Assembly (NCBI RefSeq): GCF_042453785.1
Contig: NC_091673.1
Location: 6,903,001-6,967,000, forward strand
Reading direction: 5' to 3'
DNA length: 64,000 bases
From: Malus domestica
Taxonomy: Eukaryota; Streptophyta; Magnoliopsida; Rosales; Rosaceae
The notes below the pieces were generated by a model. That model made no database searches. It worked only from the letters and a program-made list of their open reading frames with translations, and was not told the origin of the DNA. Below, one piece after another: positions 1-11,319 of the stretch (positions are counted from its first letter, which is position 1; every line of letters begins with the position of its first letter). Position numbers and translations under genes: made by a program.

Positions 1-2498
1 ATAGACCCGAAGTTGCTGCATGTGCCACCACCTTCCTCATAGCATTGATTGTCGAACTATCAGAACGGGCAAAGTAAAAGCCAGAGTTCAAGCGCCTAGG
101 TACATTGATTGGTCCTTCATACAGAAAATACCACATAGGGGTTTTAGGTTGCTCGATTTAATAGCTAAGTAGTCACTCAGAACATTTATCCAGTTATATT
201 CCAAACATCAGAGGACATTTTGTTTTCTCCTCCATGCTACGTGATTATATAACATAAAAAAAGAATACCTGTTTTGTTGAATTCATCGGACTGTGCTGCA
301 AGAATAGCAGGGCCAAAGGAGTAGAGCAATGGCAGCGGATTTCCAAACCAATATACATCCACATCGCTAAGAAGCACGTTGTAACCCAGCATCAGTATCT
401 TCAAAACCATCCGGGACTTCACTTTGGTCACCTTCTGAAAGCATTTTGTTCCAAAGTGGCAGTCGCTGCTGATCTCACTCGGAGCTAATGGATCCCTGAA
501 AACAGGGAGGCCCTAGCAATAATACAAAATAGACAATCAAAACTACAACACATTTGATGTGGAGATCAATCTACAATACAGACTAGCTTCAACATTGAAT
601 TTCCATTTACCGAAATTTCACATAATAAATATAAAGATTACCTGCAAGACAGCAAACTCATATATTTCCTTGTCGAGGGCACAAATGATAAAATTTGTGA
701 TCCGCAGTTGGTGTAATCTGCACACCCAGCTCATGAGCATGTCCTTGTAACTATATCCAGCAGTAGCAAGCACAATTGTATTATTTTTGTCTGCATTTAA
801 TGGTAGTAGTGTCTCCAAGGAGAACGGAAGGTCTAATGGTTTCGAACGCTTTAGTGGAACCATCAGATAGCAATCTGACAACCAGCCTAGTGATTTAACA
901 CTGTCAACCAAACCCAAAGTTTTCTTCTTCCTCCAGGAACGCAATATCCTTCCTTTTCGTAATCTCCCTGCACTTTGGTATTCCATTGGACAAGCAATGT
1001 TTTCTGCTGTGTTTACGAAAGTATATTGCCCGTCACACTTCAAAAGCTTTGCTAGGCTAGAATGGTTAGTTTCATGATGAGACAATGATCCATATAGTGC
1101 CCCAAGGTGAGAATTTCCAGCATATTCCCAGCTTCTTTCAAAATTTGAAGCATTGGAAGATCCAACAGGCCAGTTAATCTGACGGTCCTGATCAATCAGA
1201 TAGCAGCTTGAGACTGTCCAACTGGTATCAAATACAAACCTCAGTTCAGATGACAAGGCCTCATTAACGATCCAACTGTTGTGCACCCCTCTACCGTATA
1301 AGAAAGGAGGAAGGACTCCCGAATGTAGTGGCGTATCTCCATTATTCCATGCCATAAGCAACTTCCCTTCACAGGGAGTCCATTGCCAACTCTGACCAAA
1401 AATCTCCTGCAACTGATGGAAGAGAGCACAATATTAAGGGAGTTGTCCTGAATGGTCGATCAAATATCAGACCGGAATAAGTTACTTCATACCTCTTGTG
1501 TTCTCATCAATTCGCCACCCTCTCTTTGCCAATTTTTTCCATCCTCGTCCAAGTAGAATGGGAAGTAGGATGCATTTCGTGATGAAGCAACTAGAAGCCA
1601 ATCTCGGTCAAGTGTGTAAGCATAGTTCAGGGTGGAAACAAAGTCAGGTAAAACAATGGTTTCAGGATCAACCAGAACAGAAATGTCCGTTATAAAGGAC
1701 TGTGATCTTGCCATCATCGAATGAAAAAATGGTGTACCGAGGAACCTAGACCGACACAGATGACAGACACATATCAGACGGCAATAAATATACGCCAGTT
1801 CTAGCTCCAACTACATTACTCGTCGAGGATTTCCTGAAGCCTGAACTAGTCATCAAAAACCATCTTTTGGAGTAAACCGCCTGATATACAGGCACGTTCG
1901 ATGACCATTTCGATTTTTTTTTTCTTCCTTTATTAATTCAATCATCAGAAATTCACTACAAACATTTATGTTCAACTAAATGGGTTTTATTTGAATAAAG
2001 TAAAGAGCAAGAAATGAATGAAAAAGTAATAGGCTTACGTGAAATCGATGTTAGGATCGACCAAAACCCGCAAACCAAACGCTCCGGCAAAGGAAACAGC
2101 AGAAGGGTCCCTGCTGAAGAGCACAACTGTAATCTGTGGAGACAATGCAAGCCATGAGCGAACAGCCAGACTCTGCCTACCCCCAACAGAACCAGCAAAA
2201 GGCGCAGGCGCCGAGAATATAGTAATCCTAGGAGTGTCCAAACCTCCGCCAGCCCGTTGACCGAGCTGGGGCCTCATGATCTGATCCTTGAGGGAAGGAA
2301 AGCATTGAGTGGCATACAGGGAGAGGGCAATTAGCGCCAACCCAGTTAGCCAAATCGACCATAAACTCCATACTCCCACCTGAAATGCCTGCAAAACCCG
2401 AAAACAAAAACAAGAACAATATTTGATGTTTTTTGTTTGTGAAACAATGGCAGAGAGAATGAAACATTGTAAGAAGCAGGGGAGTTTGTGACCTTCAT
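1..2498 (-). CDS. Type II membrane glycosyltransferase, nucleotide-diphospho-sugar transferase (GT77-like) family, 3' end missing
   Basis: Probable Golgi glycosyltransferase; the sugar and acceptor cannot be told from sequence. Exons on the minus strand: 2493-2498, 2039-2388, 1493-1745, 642-1406, 269-512, 1-114. All borders are GT...AG and phases close, giving 577 codons before the window edge cuts the gene. Residues about 8-28 form one hydrophobic signal-anchor (SLWSIWLTGLALIALSLYA), as expected for a type II Golgi enzyme. The catalytic part holds TIVLATAGYSYKDMLMSW and, near residue 508, the acidic motif SDVDVYWF. This is the DXD signature that binds nucleotide sugar and metal in the plant nucleotide-diphospho-sugar transferase domain. 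The start was chosen because ATG-AAG at 2498 splices in frame to the membrane anchor; only six coding bases lie in that first exon. The 5' UTR has a (CT)n run. Family assignment is confident, specific function is not. Confidence 0.85.
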
Positions 2499-2585
2499 TC
2501 GACGTGGAGTTGTCAACAACAACGTAAGAAAATGATGATTTTGTTTTGTTGTATGAATCGCAAGCTGAGCTGAATATAAATGTAG

Positions 2586-2628
2586 AGAGAGAGAGAGAGA
2601 GAGAGATAGTATGGAACTTTAACAGAAG

Positions 2629-2661
<33 letters not shown>
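2586..2661. repeat. (GA)n microsatellites in 5' UTR/promoter
   Basis: Two GA runs (about 2586-2607 and 2636-2661) lie about 90-165 bases upstream of the start codon of the glycosyltransferase gene. They read as CT-rich sequence in its sense strand. Pyrimidine-rich 5' UTRs are common in plant genes; a regulatory role is only possible. Confidence 0.9.
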
Positions 2662-2667
<6 letters not shown>

Positions 2668-3080
2668 GTGGGAGAGTAACGAACGCACCAGGTGGGCAGG
2701 CAGCATCGCGCGCACCAAGGACAAAGGCCGTGCGGGATCCATGTGAGTTGTGCGACTTGTCGTATTCCGCACGTCAGATTCCAATCTAAGTACCTTTTCC
2801 TCCATTTCATGTGCTTCTTTGAATCTTGAACTCATCAGAGTCAACGATATCAGGCCCCAAAGCCTGCGGCGTCGTTTCGCTTCATCATTTTTTGTGACTA
2901 TTTATTACGCACTTCCACCCAATTCTGGTTAACGTATTTTTAGATCCATACGTGGCATAATCAAAACCGTTCACTTTTTTTATTTGTCACTTAAAATTAC
3001 CTTGGCAAGAATCTATTAAAGATGAGTGACACAATTGATATGATCATTCATAAGAACATGACCAGATGATCTTAAATTTA

Positions 3081-3205
3081 ATGAAAAAACTAATTAAAAA
3101 TACTTGAAAACTTTGAGTTTTAACGATAAAGACAAAATAAATGGTAACAAGATTGATTTTTCGTTAAAATGAACAGTCCCATGAACTTTTCATTAAAGTT
3201 TCTTA
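3081..3205. repeat. Small dispersed repeat (MITE-like), copy 1
   Basis: This stretch, containing CTTGAAAACTTTGAGTTTTA and then a TTTTTCGTTAAA motif, recurs with small changes at 35691-35836. Its edges read TTTAATGAAAA and TTTTCATTAAA, a short inverted repeat, so a small non-autonomous DNA transposon is likely. The rest of 2850-3700 holds only AT-rich spacer and the 3' flank of the next gene. Confidence 0.6.
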
Positions 3206-3702
3206 AATTTAATTGATTTTCTTTGAACGATTCTAATTATAATATTATACGATTTAAAATCCATTAATCACAACGCATTTATTTTCTTCTACCAAAAACT
3301 ACGATTACACATCATCTGGGTCGAATCATAAAAACGCATCATATTTTTGATCCTTTAGTCACAATCCGGGGGTAGGAACATTGGAGCAATTCATAAGACC
3401 CGAAACCACAAATCGCCATGCCACAAAACCGTAATTATAATTCCTACGAAACCACCAGCAGTTCATCCACATTACCAACCGGACTCAAGCTGTCGTGCAT
3501 GCTGTGCCATACTGCCATTATCCTCGGTACTAAATGGAACCATTCAACAAAGTACACCGATTTCGTAATTGGAACAATACCCAACTGCGGTGGCTGAACA
3601 TGGTGCACCGGCTTTGTTGCGAAACTCAGTTCCACCGCGCATCTGATTCTTCAGTATTGGACATAATTCTGGCTCTCTATCGCTGTAGGATCCTTCCTCC
3701 AA

Positions 3703-6700
3703 TCATCTCTGCCGCCGCACAGGTGATCTGGATCTTGACCTTCTTCCCCTGCATATTAATTAGAACAGTTAAGACAGACCAGACGGTGATTAGAGTTGTA
3801 GAAGCGGAAGCCTAGCAATATCACCTGAGTAGTTGCTTATTGATAGAGCTGTATATGTCTGAAAAACAATACACAACAAAGATTTCATGGCAACATACAT
3901 ACCTGCTCGTCTCAAGAGAAGAATAAGGAGAATGCCTGCGCTGAGAATGCTTGCTATGTGGAGACCGCGAAACTTGTCTAGAAACGAAAACATCCATGAT
4001 ACTTATTTGGTAAGTTTAAACATGCATTGTTCAGAAGAGAAATGCTCAGCCTTTTGCAGAGCCATACTTGATAAGGAGTGACCCATTAGAACATATTTTT
4101 CGGCTTCTAATGACTATGTAAAGAACCTATATGAACAAGTCATAATTCTCAAAAGGGTTTAGAAAACAAGGGTTTAAGCTTTTCTCTGCACATTACTATG
4201 TGTCAACTGTAACTAGACATAAAACAAGTTCCAAATGGTAAAACTGACAAAGACATCCAGGATACCGACTCTCATCACCACAATTATGTTTTTGCTGCAG
4301 CATTGCATACAAGGTTACCAAGATCCAAATGATTGATCATTATTCATATAGGCAATACAACAATATCCAAATGAAATCGATTTCAACAACGGTACTTGAC
4401 AATTTACAATGAAACCATGTATACATTTTCACTCTTCATTCAGAATTTTAGTTTTTATTTCTGACCTTGTAAATCAATTCAAAATAAAAGAGCTAAACAT
4501 ATTAGACGTTTCATAACCTCAAAATGTTAAGTCAGTAAAATCATTCACAAAAGCAAAAGAGAATGCTGAAAGATAAACGAATTCTAATACAAAAAAAGGG
4601 AAAACACTAGTGCAATGTAATTGCAAAAATAAAATACACTGATTTACTGCAAAGTATAAAAAATAAACCATCACAATAAAGTTCCAATCTCACACAACAG
4701 TCACATTGGAGCCACAAAAGTACCTCAGATGAATAGATTTAATATCAGTTCATTTTGTATCTTCTAGCTTTTGAATTAACCTGCTAATGGCATTATTTTT
4801 AGTTTACATTGATTTCTGTATAAAACTTTGACACAAGAGGACAACAGTCCAAAACATATTATCAATTTTGATCTATCGGATCTTTGTAAAACTCAATGGT
4901 ATGAACTTTACAATGCAACAAAGAAAAAAAAATGAAGAAAAGAACTCATAAATGGTTACCTTCTCCTTGACCTGACGGGTGATGGTGATAAGTTACGTCT
5001 CCTTGAATGCCGCTTCCTGCCACATTATATTATATGAATCACAGCGTAATAATAGTTGAACTGAAAAAGAAATAATCAGATGATCAAAATGGAGAACCTT
5101 TTAGAATCATCAGAAGCTTCATCACTTGAATCATCCTTGCTGTTTCTTCCTCTACTGCCAACAGAAGAGGAGCGCCTTCTCTTGTGCCTGCTTGAGTCAG
5201 TAGAATGTTTATGTCTTGATCTATCGCCCTCCTTATCCTTTGTCCGTTCTCTTTTCCTGTCCTTATCTTCTTTAGCACCTGCCCTATGGAGTCGCTCTGT
5301 TTCTCTTCTACCCTCCTTGGCATCAGCATGGGAAGACCTTTTTCTTGACTCAGATTCCTTCACACTTTGCTCTTTCACCTTTACTTGTGAGCCATTCCGA
5401 TCATCTGCCCTTTCCTTTCTAGGATACTGTCCCTTACGATTCTCATCACCCTTATCATCTGTCCTAATCTTACCACTTTCTACCTCCTTATTGATGTCTT
5501 TCACAAAACTCTTTTTACTCTCATCTCGATCATGCTTATCGGGTTTCATCCTGGACTCCATAACTTGTGGGTCATCTTTTGGTGTGGTTTTCACATTGAC
5601 ATTTTCTTTGGGTAGTTCAGGTTTGAATATTCCTACGGTATCATTCAACCTAGAGGCAGTAGTTCCATCTGGCAGATTTCTATCACCATTACTATCATCA
5701 TGCTTGTGTCTATTATAGGACTCAAGTGAACTGGTTTTGCCCCGTCCACTCTCCAAAATTGTCTGACTTTTACTATGCTCCTGAAGCTCTACAGAAGAAC
5801 GGTCATTTACAGTGGCATCATGCCTATCATTTGAAGGCTTTTTGACAGATGACTGCTGAAGCATAGCATCTTTCCCAGAATTTGGCATGCCAGAACTCTG
5901 AATATCACTATCTTCATCCTCATCATCTGTAGCATAATCTGCAAGACCCAATACATCACCAGGTAAAGTAGGACTGGATTTGACATCTTCAGTCTCATAT
6001 TCCTTAGACTTGGCCCCAATTAGAACTTTTGCAGAAGCCTTGGGAGCTGTAACTGCTGGCGGAGATGGCAATACCTTATGGTTTGAAGTGGGTGTGCTCT
6101 GTTCAACTGTAACAAATGACACAATTGGTTAAATTCTTTCCTCTTTTGAGAAAAAAAAATAAAGAATGCTAGACTAAACAAACAACATTATATATATCAG
6201 CACAAATCTAAGGAGCAATTATGGTACAATTACCTTCAACTGTCAGATCATCTTCAGTAAGAACTTTTGTAGCAATTTCATCAAACAGCTCATCAGTAAC
6301 CTGACAGAAACATATTAGTTAAAGGTACAGTATAATGGAGTTAAATAAGCAATCTGCACTCCTAAACACTGCAACCTTCAGGAAAACTTCAGTTAGGATA
6401 TGCTTTATTTCTTGGTTAATTGCTACAGTCCTAGCAGCTTCCACTTGATCCTACAAAACAAAAAGATATGGCATGTTAATCCCACAATGAAAATGAAAAG
6501 CTAGCAATTATTATGGGATGTATATATGGACAAAGAAAAAAAAACTGCACTTTTTTAGAAAGTACAGTTCACTAGAGGTGAGTGGGACTTCAGATGCAAA
6601 ATGAATCTTCTTCTGGTGAGAAAAAAACCTCATCATCCTCTTCTTCTGTTGATTTAGAAGAATTGATGCTCTTGCTGTCTGCTTGATCACCTTTCACAGA

Positions 6701-9700
6701 AGATCTATCAAAACCTTCATCCTCAACAGATTGAGTTTCCTCCTTAGGATGGCCCATAGACGTACTTGTGATGACTGCTTTCTTAATTTCGTCTCTAAGC
6801 CAACTAGGCACTGGAGCCTGGCATAAATTTCAGGAGCAGATTGAATAACAATCATGTAACTCACCATAAAGTATAAACATATGTTAACAATGGCAAAGTT
6901 TTACCTTTTTGGGGCGCTCAGTAACTGTGGAAACTCCATATGCATCACCAGGGATGGTTCCTGCAGTGAGAGCAAAGGGCATTGCAGCAGATGGGAAACT
7001 TCCAAACGAATGTGGAGCATGCCCAGGAACAGGAGAGGGTATTGCATTAGAGGGATCATGCTGCAGAATTAAACAAATGTCAGCACACATTCATACGAAG
7101 GCCTTAGAACTGAAGAAAGACACATGAAACCAGAATTAACACCTGTAGTGGAACTGGAACATTATGAGGATAACCTACACCAGGTGCAACAGAACTAGGC
7201 CAGGTATTCATGGAGGGTGCTGTGGTCGCTGGGTCGACACCTCTTATAGTTCCATGTGAATCAGTATAAGCATAGCTGGATTGCATGTGTGGACCATGAT
7301 CAGAGCTAAACCCGGGTGCAAATTCTAAAGGCTGGTCAGCAACATTGGTTGTTGGATCAGCAGACTGACTGTCATAGGCAAAAGGAAAGGGCTGCGATGG
7401 CTGTATGTGATGTTGTCCTTCCTGAGCTGCAGTCCCTTCATTGCCTGCCATTCAAGTAAATAGTCAAACAGCAAATCAAGACTTTTTAGGGGTGAAATAT
7501 CCTTGGCACAAATAAGGGTACAAATTTGCTACTAGGAATTGGATCTTTCCGGTTACACAAGCAAAGCTCATCTCTTTTGTATGAATTCTTAAGACACCAT
7601 GCACCATAAAAATCCAATGAAAATGTGAGAACAAAGATGTAACCAGACTCTAAAATCTTATTCTATTTCAACTACAAGTATTAGAATAGGATAATTATTC
7701 TCTTTCTAATCTCAACAGAAGCTGATTAAGGTAGGCATATTATGTCCCAAAACCCATTTATATTACCACGAATCCAACTCGGAGAATCTGTACAGGGAAG
7801 ATGGAGTTATTGACAATGGAGAAGGTCAGCACTCAATCAAATGGAAAATGCATTCTTTCTCTACATGGTAAGACTCCTCCAGCTTAAAAAGAGAACATAA
7901 TTTAATTGGCGAAGTACTATAACAGTGTATCTGATTGGGTATGAGTCAATTACTCTAACCTCCTTTCAACTTTGCACCAATCGCTTGCTAAGGTGTCTCT
8001 TGCAATTAAAAGAAATTTAATTTACAACTATTCCCCAAAAAAAGAATGTTGTTAGGATGTGGGCAAACAAATATTTTATACTCCAACACTCCCCGACTAA
8101 TGTGGGTCTCACCGCACTTCTTGCTTAAACCAACATGTGAAATTCGTAAATTACAAAGGCTTGCAAGGATTCACACATAATAAGCTTTGTTATATTCTAC
8201 CAATTTGTAGTCAATTATATATTAGAGAGGTAGCAACGAGTCTTGCAAGGGAGTTTGGAGTAATATACTCTGTCCCTTTTTTACCATTAATTCAGCCACA
8301 GAAAAATATTCTAATGTTGTAATTTCCTGTCAGATTCTCATTGTTATAATTATTATTTTAAAAGTATCCAGATGGAGGCCTACACCTGCACAAAGAGTAT
8401 CAAGTTTATGCATTTCATTGCATTACATCTCATAACCAACTGCAAAAAATGGTATTAGGATTACGAAAAAGAAACTCAGCATCCATTCAATATAGATAAT
8501 TAATGAATGAGAACAGTTATCTCAAACCAAAAAAAGGGAGAAGAAGGAGAGCCACATAACCAGTCAGTATCAACCACCTACTTGTACCGAGATTAAGATT
8601 AATTTGGTTGAAATAATCACAGCTAAAAAGAAGCAACGTCCAACTAAGATTTTAAAGATACTTTAATGATCTGAATGGAAGGTGCCATATTTGGTAATAT
8701 TGAAAAAAATCCAGAATGTCAAACTAAATAGTAAAATTGAGTTCCATAACAGCAGTTGTGGAACACAAGCTTCACATGCAAAGCCAATACCATTTGAATT
8801 ATTACCTGTAACAGAAGAATAACTATAAGGTACCTCCTGCTGATGGACAGATGAACTTGTAGATAGGCTTCCTTGATGGTGAAACACAGCATTCGCGTCC
8901 CCAGCTAGCGTTCCATCTCCAACAGTGTGATGAGCATAAGAAGATAGTTCAGAGCCGACAGATGAAGTCTCCTGGGAACGAATTCCCGGTGGGTAGTGTG
9001 TTGGAGCGCCTGAAACTGGAACCTGTTGATAGCTAGATGTAGAAAATGACTGATGGTGACTTCCAGAATAATGCGGGTCAACATTGTGGGGATACTGTTC
9101 GTGATAATGACTTTGTTCTTCTAATCTCCCCGCCGGTGGAAACTGCACCTGTTGATGTTGATTCTCCATTGTTCTGGCATCTGCCCATGCCTTAGCCTTG
9201 GCTTCCCAATCTTGATTATTTTGGGCTACCATTACAAAAAAATCAAAATTAATTCATTGCCATTAACCCGCAAAAAGCAGAAACTACTATTCCCAGCAAC
9301 GTTTTGTCTTTACACTAGATCAAATAAGCAATTGGATAGTTGCACAAATAGGACCTTGAGTTTGTTTTTCTGCACAAAGGAACTAATTCCGCTGAACAGA
9401 TTAAGTGGATGACAGAGATATAACGGGGAACATGGTGTTTTACTGCATATTCAACAAACAAAATTGTGGTTTATATAAAATGTGATTTAAACAGAACTCA
9501 CCTGCGTAATTCGGCCAACTCGGAGGAGCGGCTCCCCACTCCTGCAAAGGTTTATGCTTTGCGTTAGAACATCAGCATTACACTATGCCAAATAACTTTT
9601 ACCCCAAATATTGATACAGCGATTGTTTTAATCATAATAACGTCAAGATTCAAGCATACCCAACAAGTTCAAACTACCAAAAATAATCAATTTATCAACA

Positions 9701-10105
9701 TCAGAGATCAGACCCACATGCATACATATACATATACAAATATATATGGAGAGAGAGAGAGAGTTGAGGGGATACCTGGGTGTGTTGAGGATAAGAATGG
9801 GGAGGAGGGCGGGGCGGAGGGGGAGGCAGGTGAGGGTGAGATTGATGAGGAGGAGCGGCAGGGGGAGGAGGGAAGTGGGCGTGATTTGGGGGATGTGCAG
9901 GATAAGGGTGAGGGGGCGGAGGATAAGAGCCCGGAGGAGGGAGATGCTCGGCGTAAGGTGGTGGTGGAGGTGGTGGGTACTGGTACTGATTGGGGTACCA
10001 CTGTGGCCTCGGCTGCTGCTGGTAGTGATAGGGATCCGACGTGGAAGGTGGTTGCGGCGGCGGGGGCGGTCTCAGGTACCGCTGCTGCGCTTGGTACGAA
10101 TCCAT
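3703..10105 (-). CDS. Proline-rich / RS-like nuclear protein, putative RNA-processing factor (921 aa)
   Basis: Not recognised by name. Twelve coding exons close in phase: 9776-10105, 9502-9541, 8806-9225, 7143-7444, 6905-7060, 6629-6817, 6376-6450, 6234-6300, 5098-6106, 4960-5016, 3903-3977, 3703-3748. Residues 1-110 are extremely Pro/Tyr/His/Gln rich. Next come EWGAAPPSWPNYA, DWEAKAKAWADA and a long Ser/Gln/His-rich low-complexity stretch. A short ordered-looking part follows (APVPSWLRDEIKKAV, then a helical DQVEAARTVAINQEIKHIL). Then comes an acidic patch (DYATDDEDED) and a 330-residue Lys/Arg/Asp/Glu/Ser region. The protein ends in RS-type sequence (NLSPSPVRSRR, then RRSRSRSPVRRQR and stop). 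This layout is typical of splicing-associated, phase-separating nuclear proteins; that role is inference. The 1.36-kb intron at 7445-8805 holds no gene. Confidence 0.85.
3825..3858 (-). other. Candidate cryptic or poison exon inside the last intron of the RS-like gene
   Basis: Between the last two coding exons, a 34-base segment is bordered by a good acceptor (ATTGTTTTTCAG) and a GT donor (CAG/GTGATA). If included after the upstream exon it would give HIQLYQ and then a stop codon, removing the RS tail. If skipped, the frame closes perfectly to the RS C-terminus. This is a prediction only. Confidence 0.3.
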
Positions 10106-10471
10106 TGCGTTTCCTTTTGGATTTTTGGCCTCCTTTTTCCTCTTTTTTTCTTATTAATTCGTCTTTTTCCTTTTCTTTTTCTGTTATTTATTGCTTTTGA
10201 CAAATGGGGGGCTGAAGGGGATTTCGATTTGCAGCGAGGGTTTGCACCAAGTGCAGTGTAATTGACTGAAGGCGGAGGATGAACGCTTTCCACTCCCGCG
10301 GGCCCGCGGGGGTTTCTATAACTTGGGCCTTTTGTGGGCCTGTTTTTGAGCCCATAACCGAATCAGATGAAAATTTAAAAAAATTACAAGTTTCATTCTA
10401 TTTTTCGGTTCGCTAGGTTTTTTTTTATAAATTTTATATCAGATTGAATATCATTTCTCTACGGCATAATA

Positions 10472-10613
10472 ATAGAGAGATCAAAATTTTAAATCAAATA
10501 ATATGGTTATTGATCATTGAATTATTAATCAAGTATCGATTAACATGCCGATTTCTTACTGATGACATATTATTTGGTTTGAAAATTTAATTACTCATTT
10601 ACCTTTTCTCTAT
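10472..10613. mobile_element. MITE (foldback element), same family as 40858-41024
   Basis: The left end (ATAGAGAGATCAAAATTTTA) and the reverse complement of the right end (ATAGAGAAAAGG...AAATTTTCAAACC) pair as terminal inverted repeats. The reverse complement of the whole element matches the MITE at 40858-41024 over most of its length. No coding capacity. The remaining spacer from 10106 to 11319 holds only UTR and AT-rich sequence. Confidence 0.65.
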
Positions 10614-11319
10614 CAAGAATTGTTAATCTCGAGAAGCACTTGTAGGTTTTTTTTATTTTATTTTTTTTTATGGGGTCAAAGCACTTGTAAGTTAAAAGCG
10701 TTTACTACCAAGATTATGTGTTCAAGTTCCCCAATATCCATTGTATCACAGATTCGAAAAACGAAAGAAATGTGGTACATTGTACTTCCTACCCAAAAGC
10801 TTGACTTCACACAAAGAAAGTGAGTGAGTCACAAAAATGTGGTAGGATTAAGCAATTTTACCCAGAGCCAAACAAGGTAGTAAAATCATAATTAATAACT
10901 CAAAACATTTGATATAGTTGTGTCTGTTCGTTTTAGTCGACTCCAACGGTTAGTGCATACACAAATTCTAGTTGATGTACAAGTATATTTCCGGTCACTG
11001 GATTCAATCCATACATCTGTGCTTTTTCTAATTATACTTCGGACGTCCCAAAAAGAGGTAAATCCGATGTTGCAGATTCCGTTTGTAGCGGCATTTGCAT
11101 ACCTTACGGGGATGGCGAAGCATCACTACTACACCAGCTTCTGTGCTGCATGATCTATTGACCTCGCTTCACAGCTTTACACCCAGTGCGACTTCTCTTT
11201 CACGTGTTGTATGGGTCAGCAGTACGAAATTTGGTTGCACCTCCATGGTCCATGATGCATCTCATAAACATTAATCGAACAAATACGAGTTAAACTTGTG
11301 GTGTCATGATCCTCTTAGA

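Noticed and set aside
5080..5718. Plus-strand ORF of 212 aa rich in Leu/Ser
   Set aside because: Antisense of the large charged exon 5098-6106; composition is the mirror of Lys/Glu/Asp codons.
8040..8330. Possible retrotransposon remnant in the RS-like gene intron (GTGGGTCTCACCGCAC region)
   Set aside because: No partner repeat, ends or coding traces visible in the window.
9718..10261. Plus-strand ORFs rich in Gly/Glu/Arg
   Set aside because: They are the antisense of the polyproline first exon of the RS-like gene, which closes in phase with eleven other exons.
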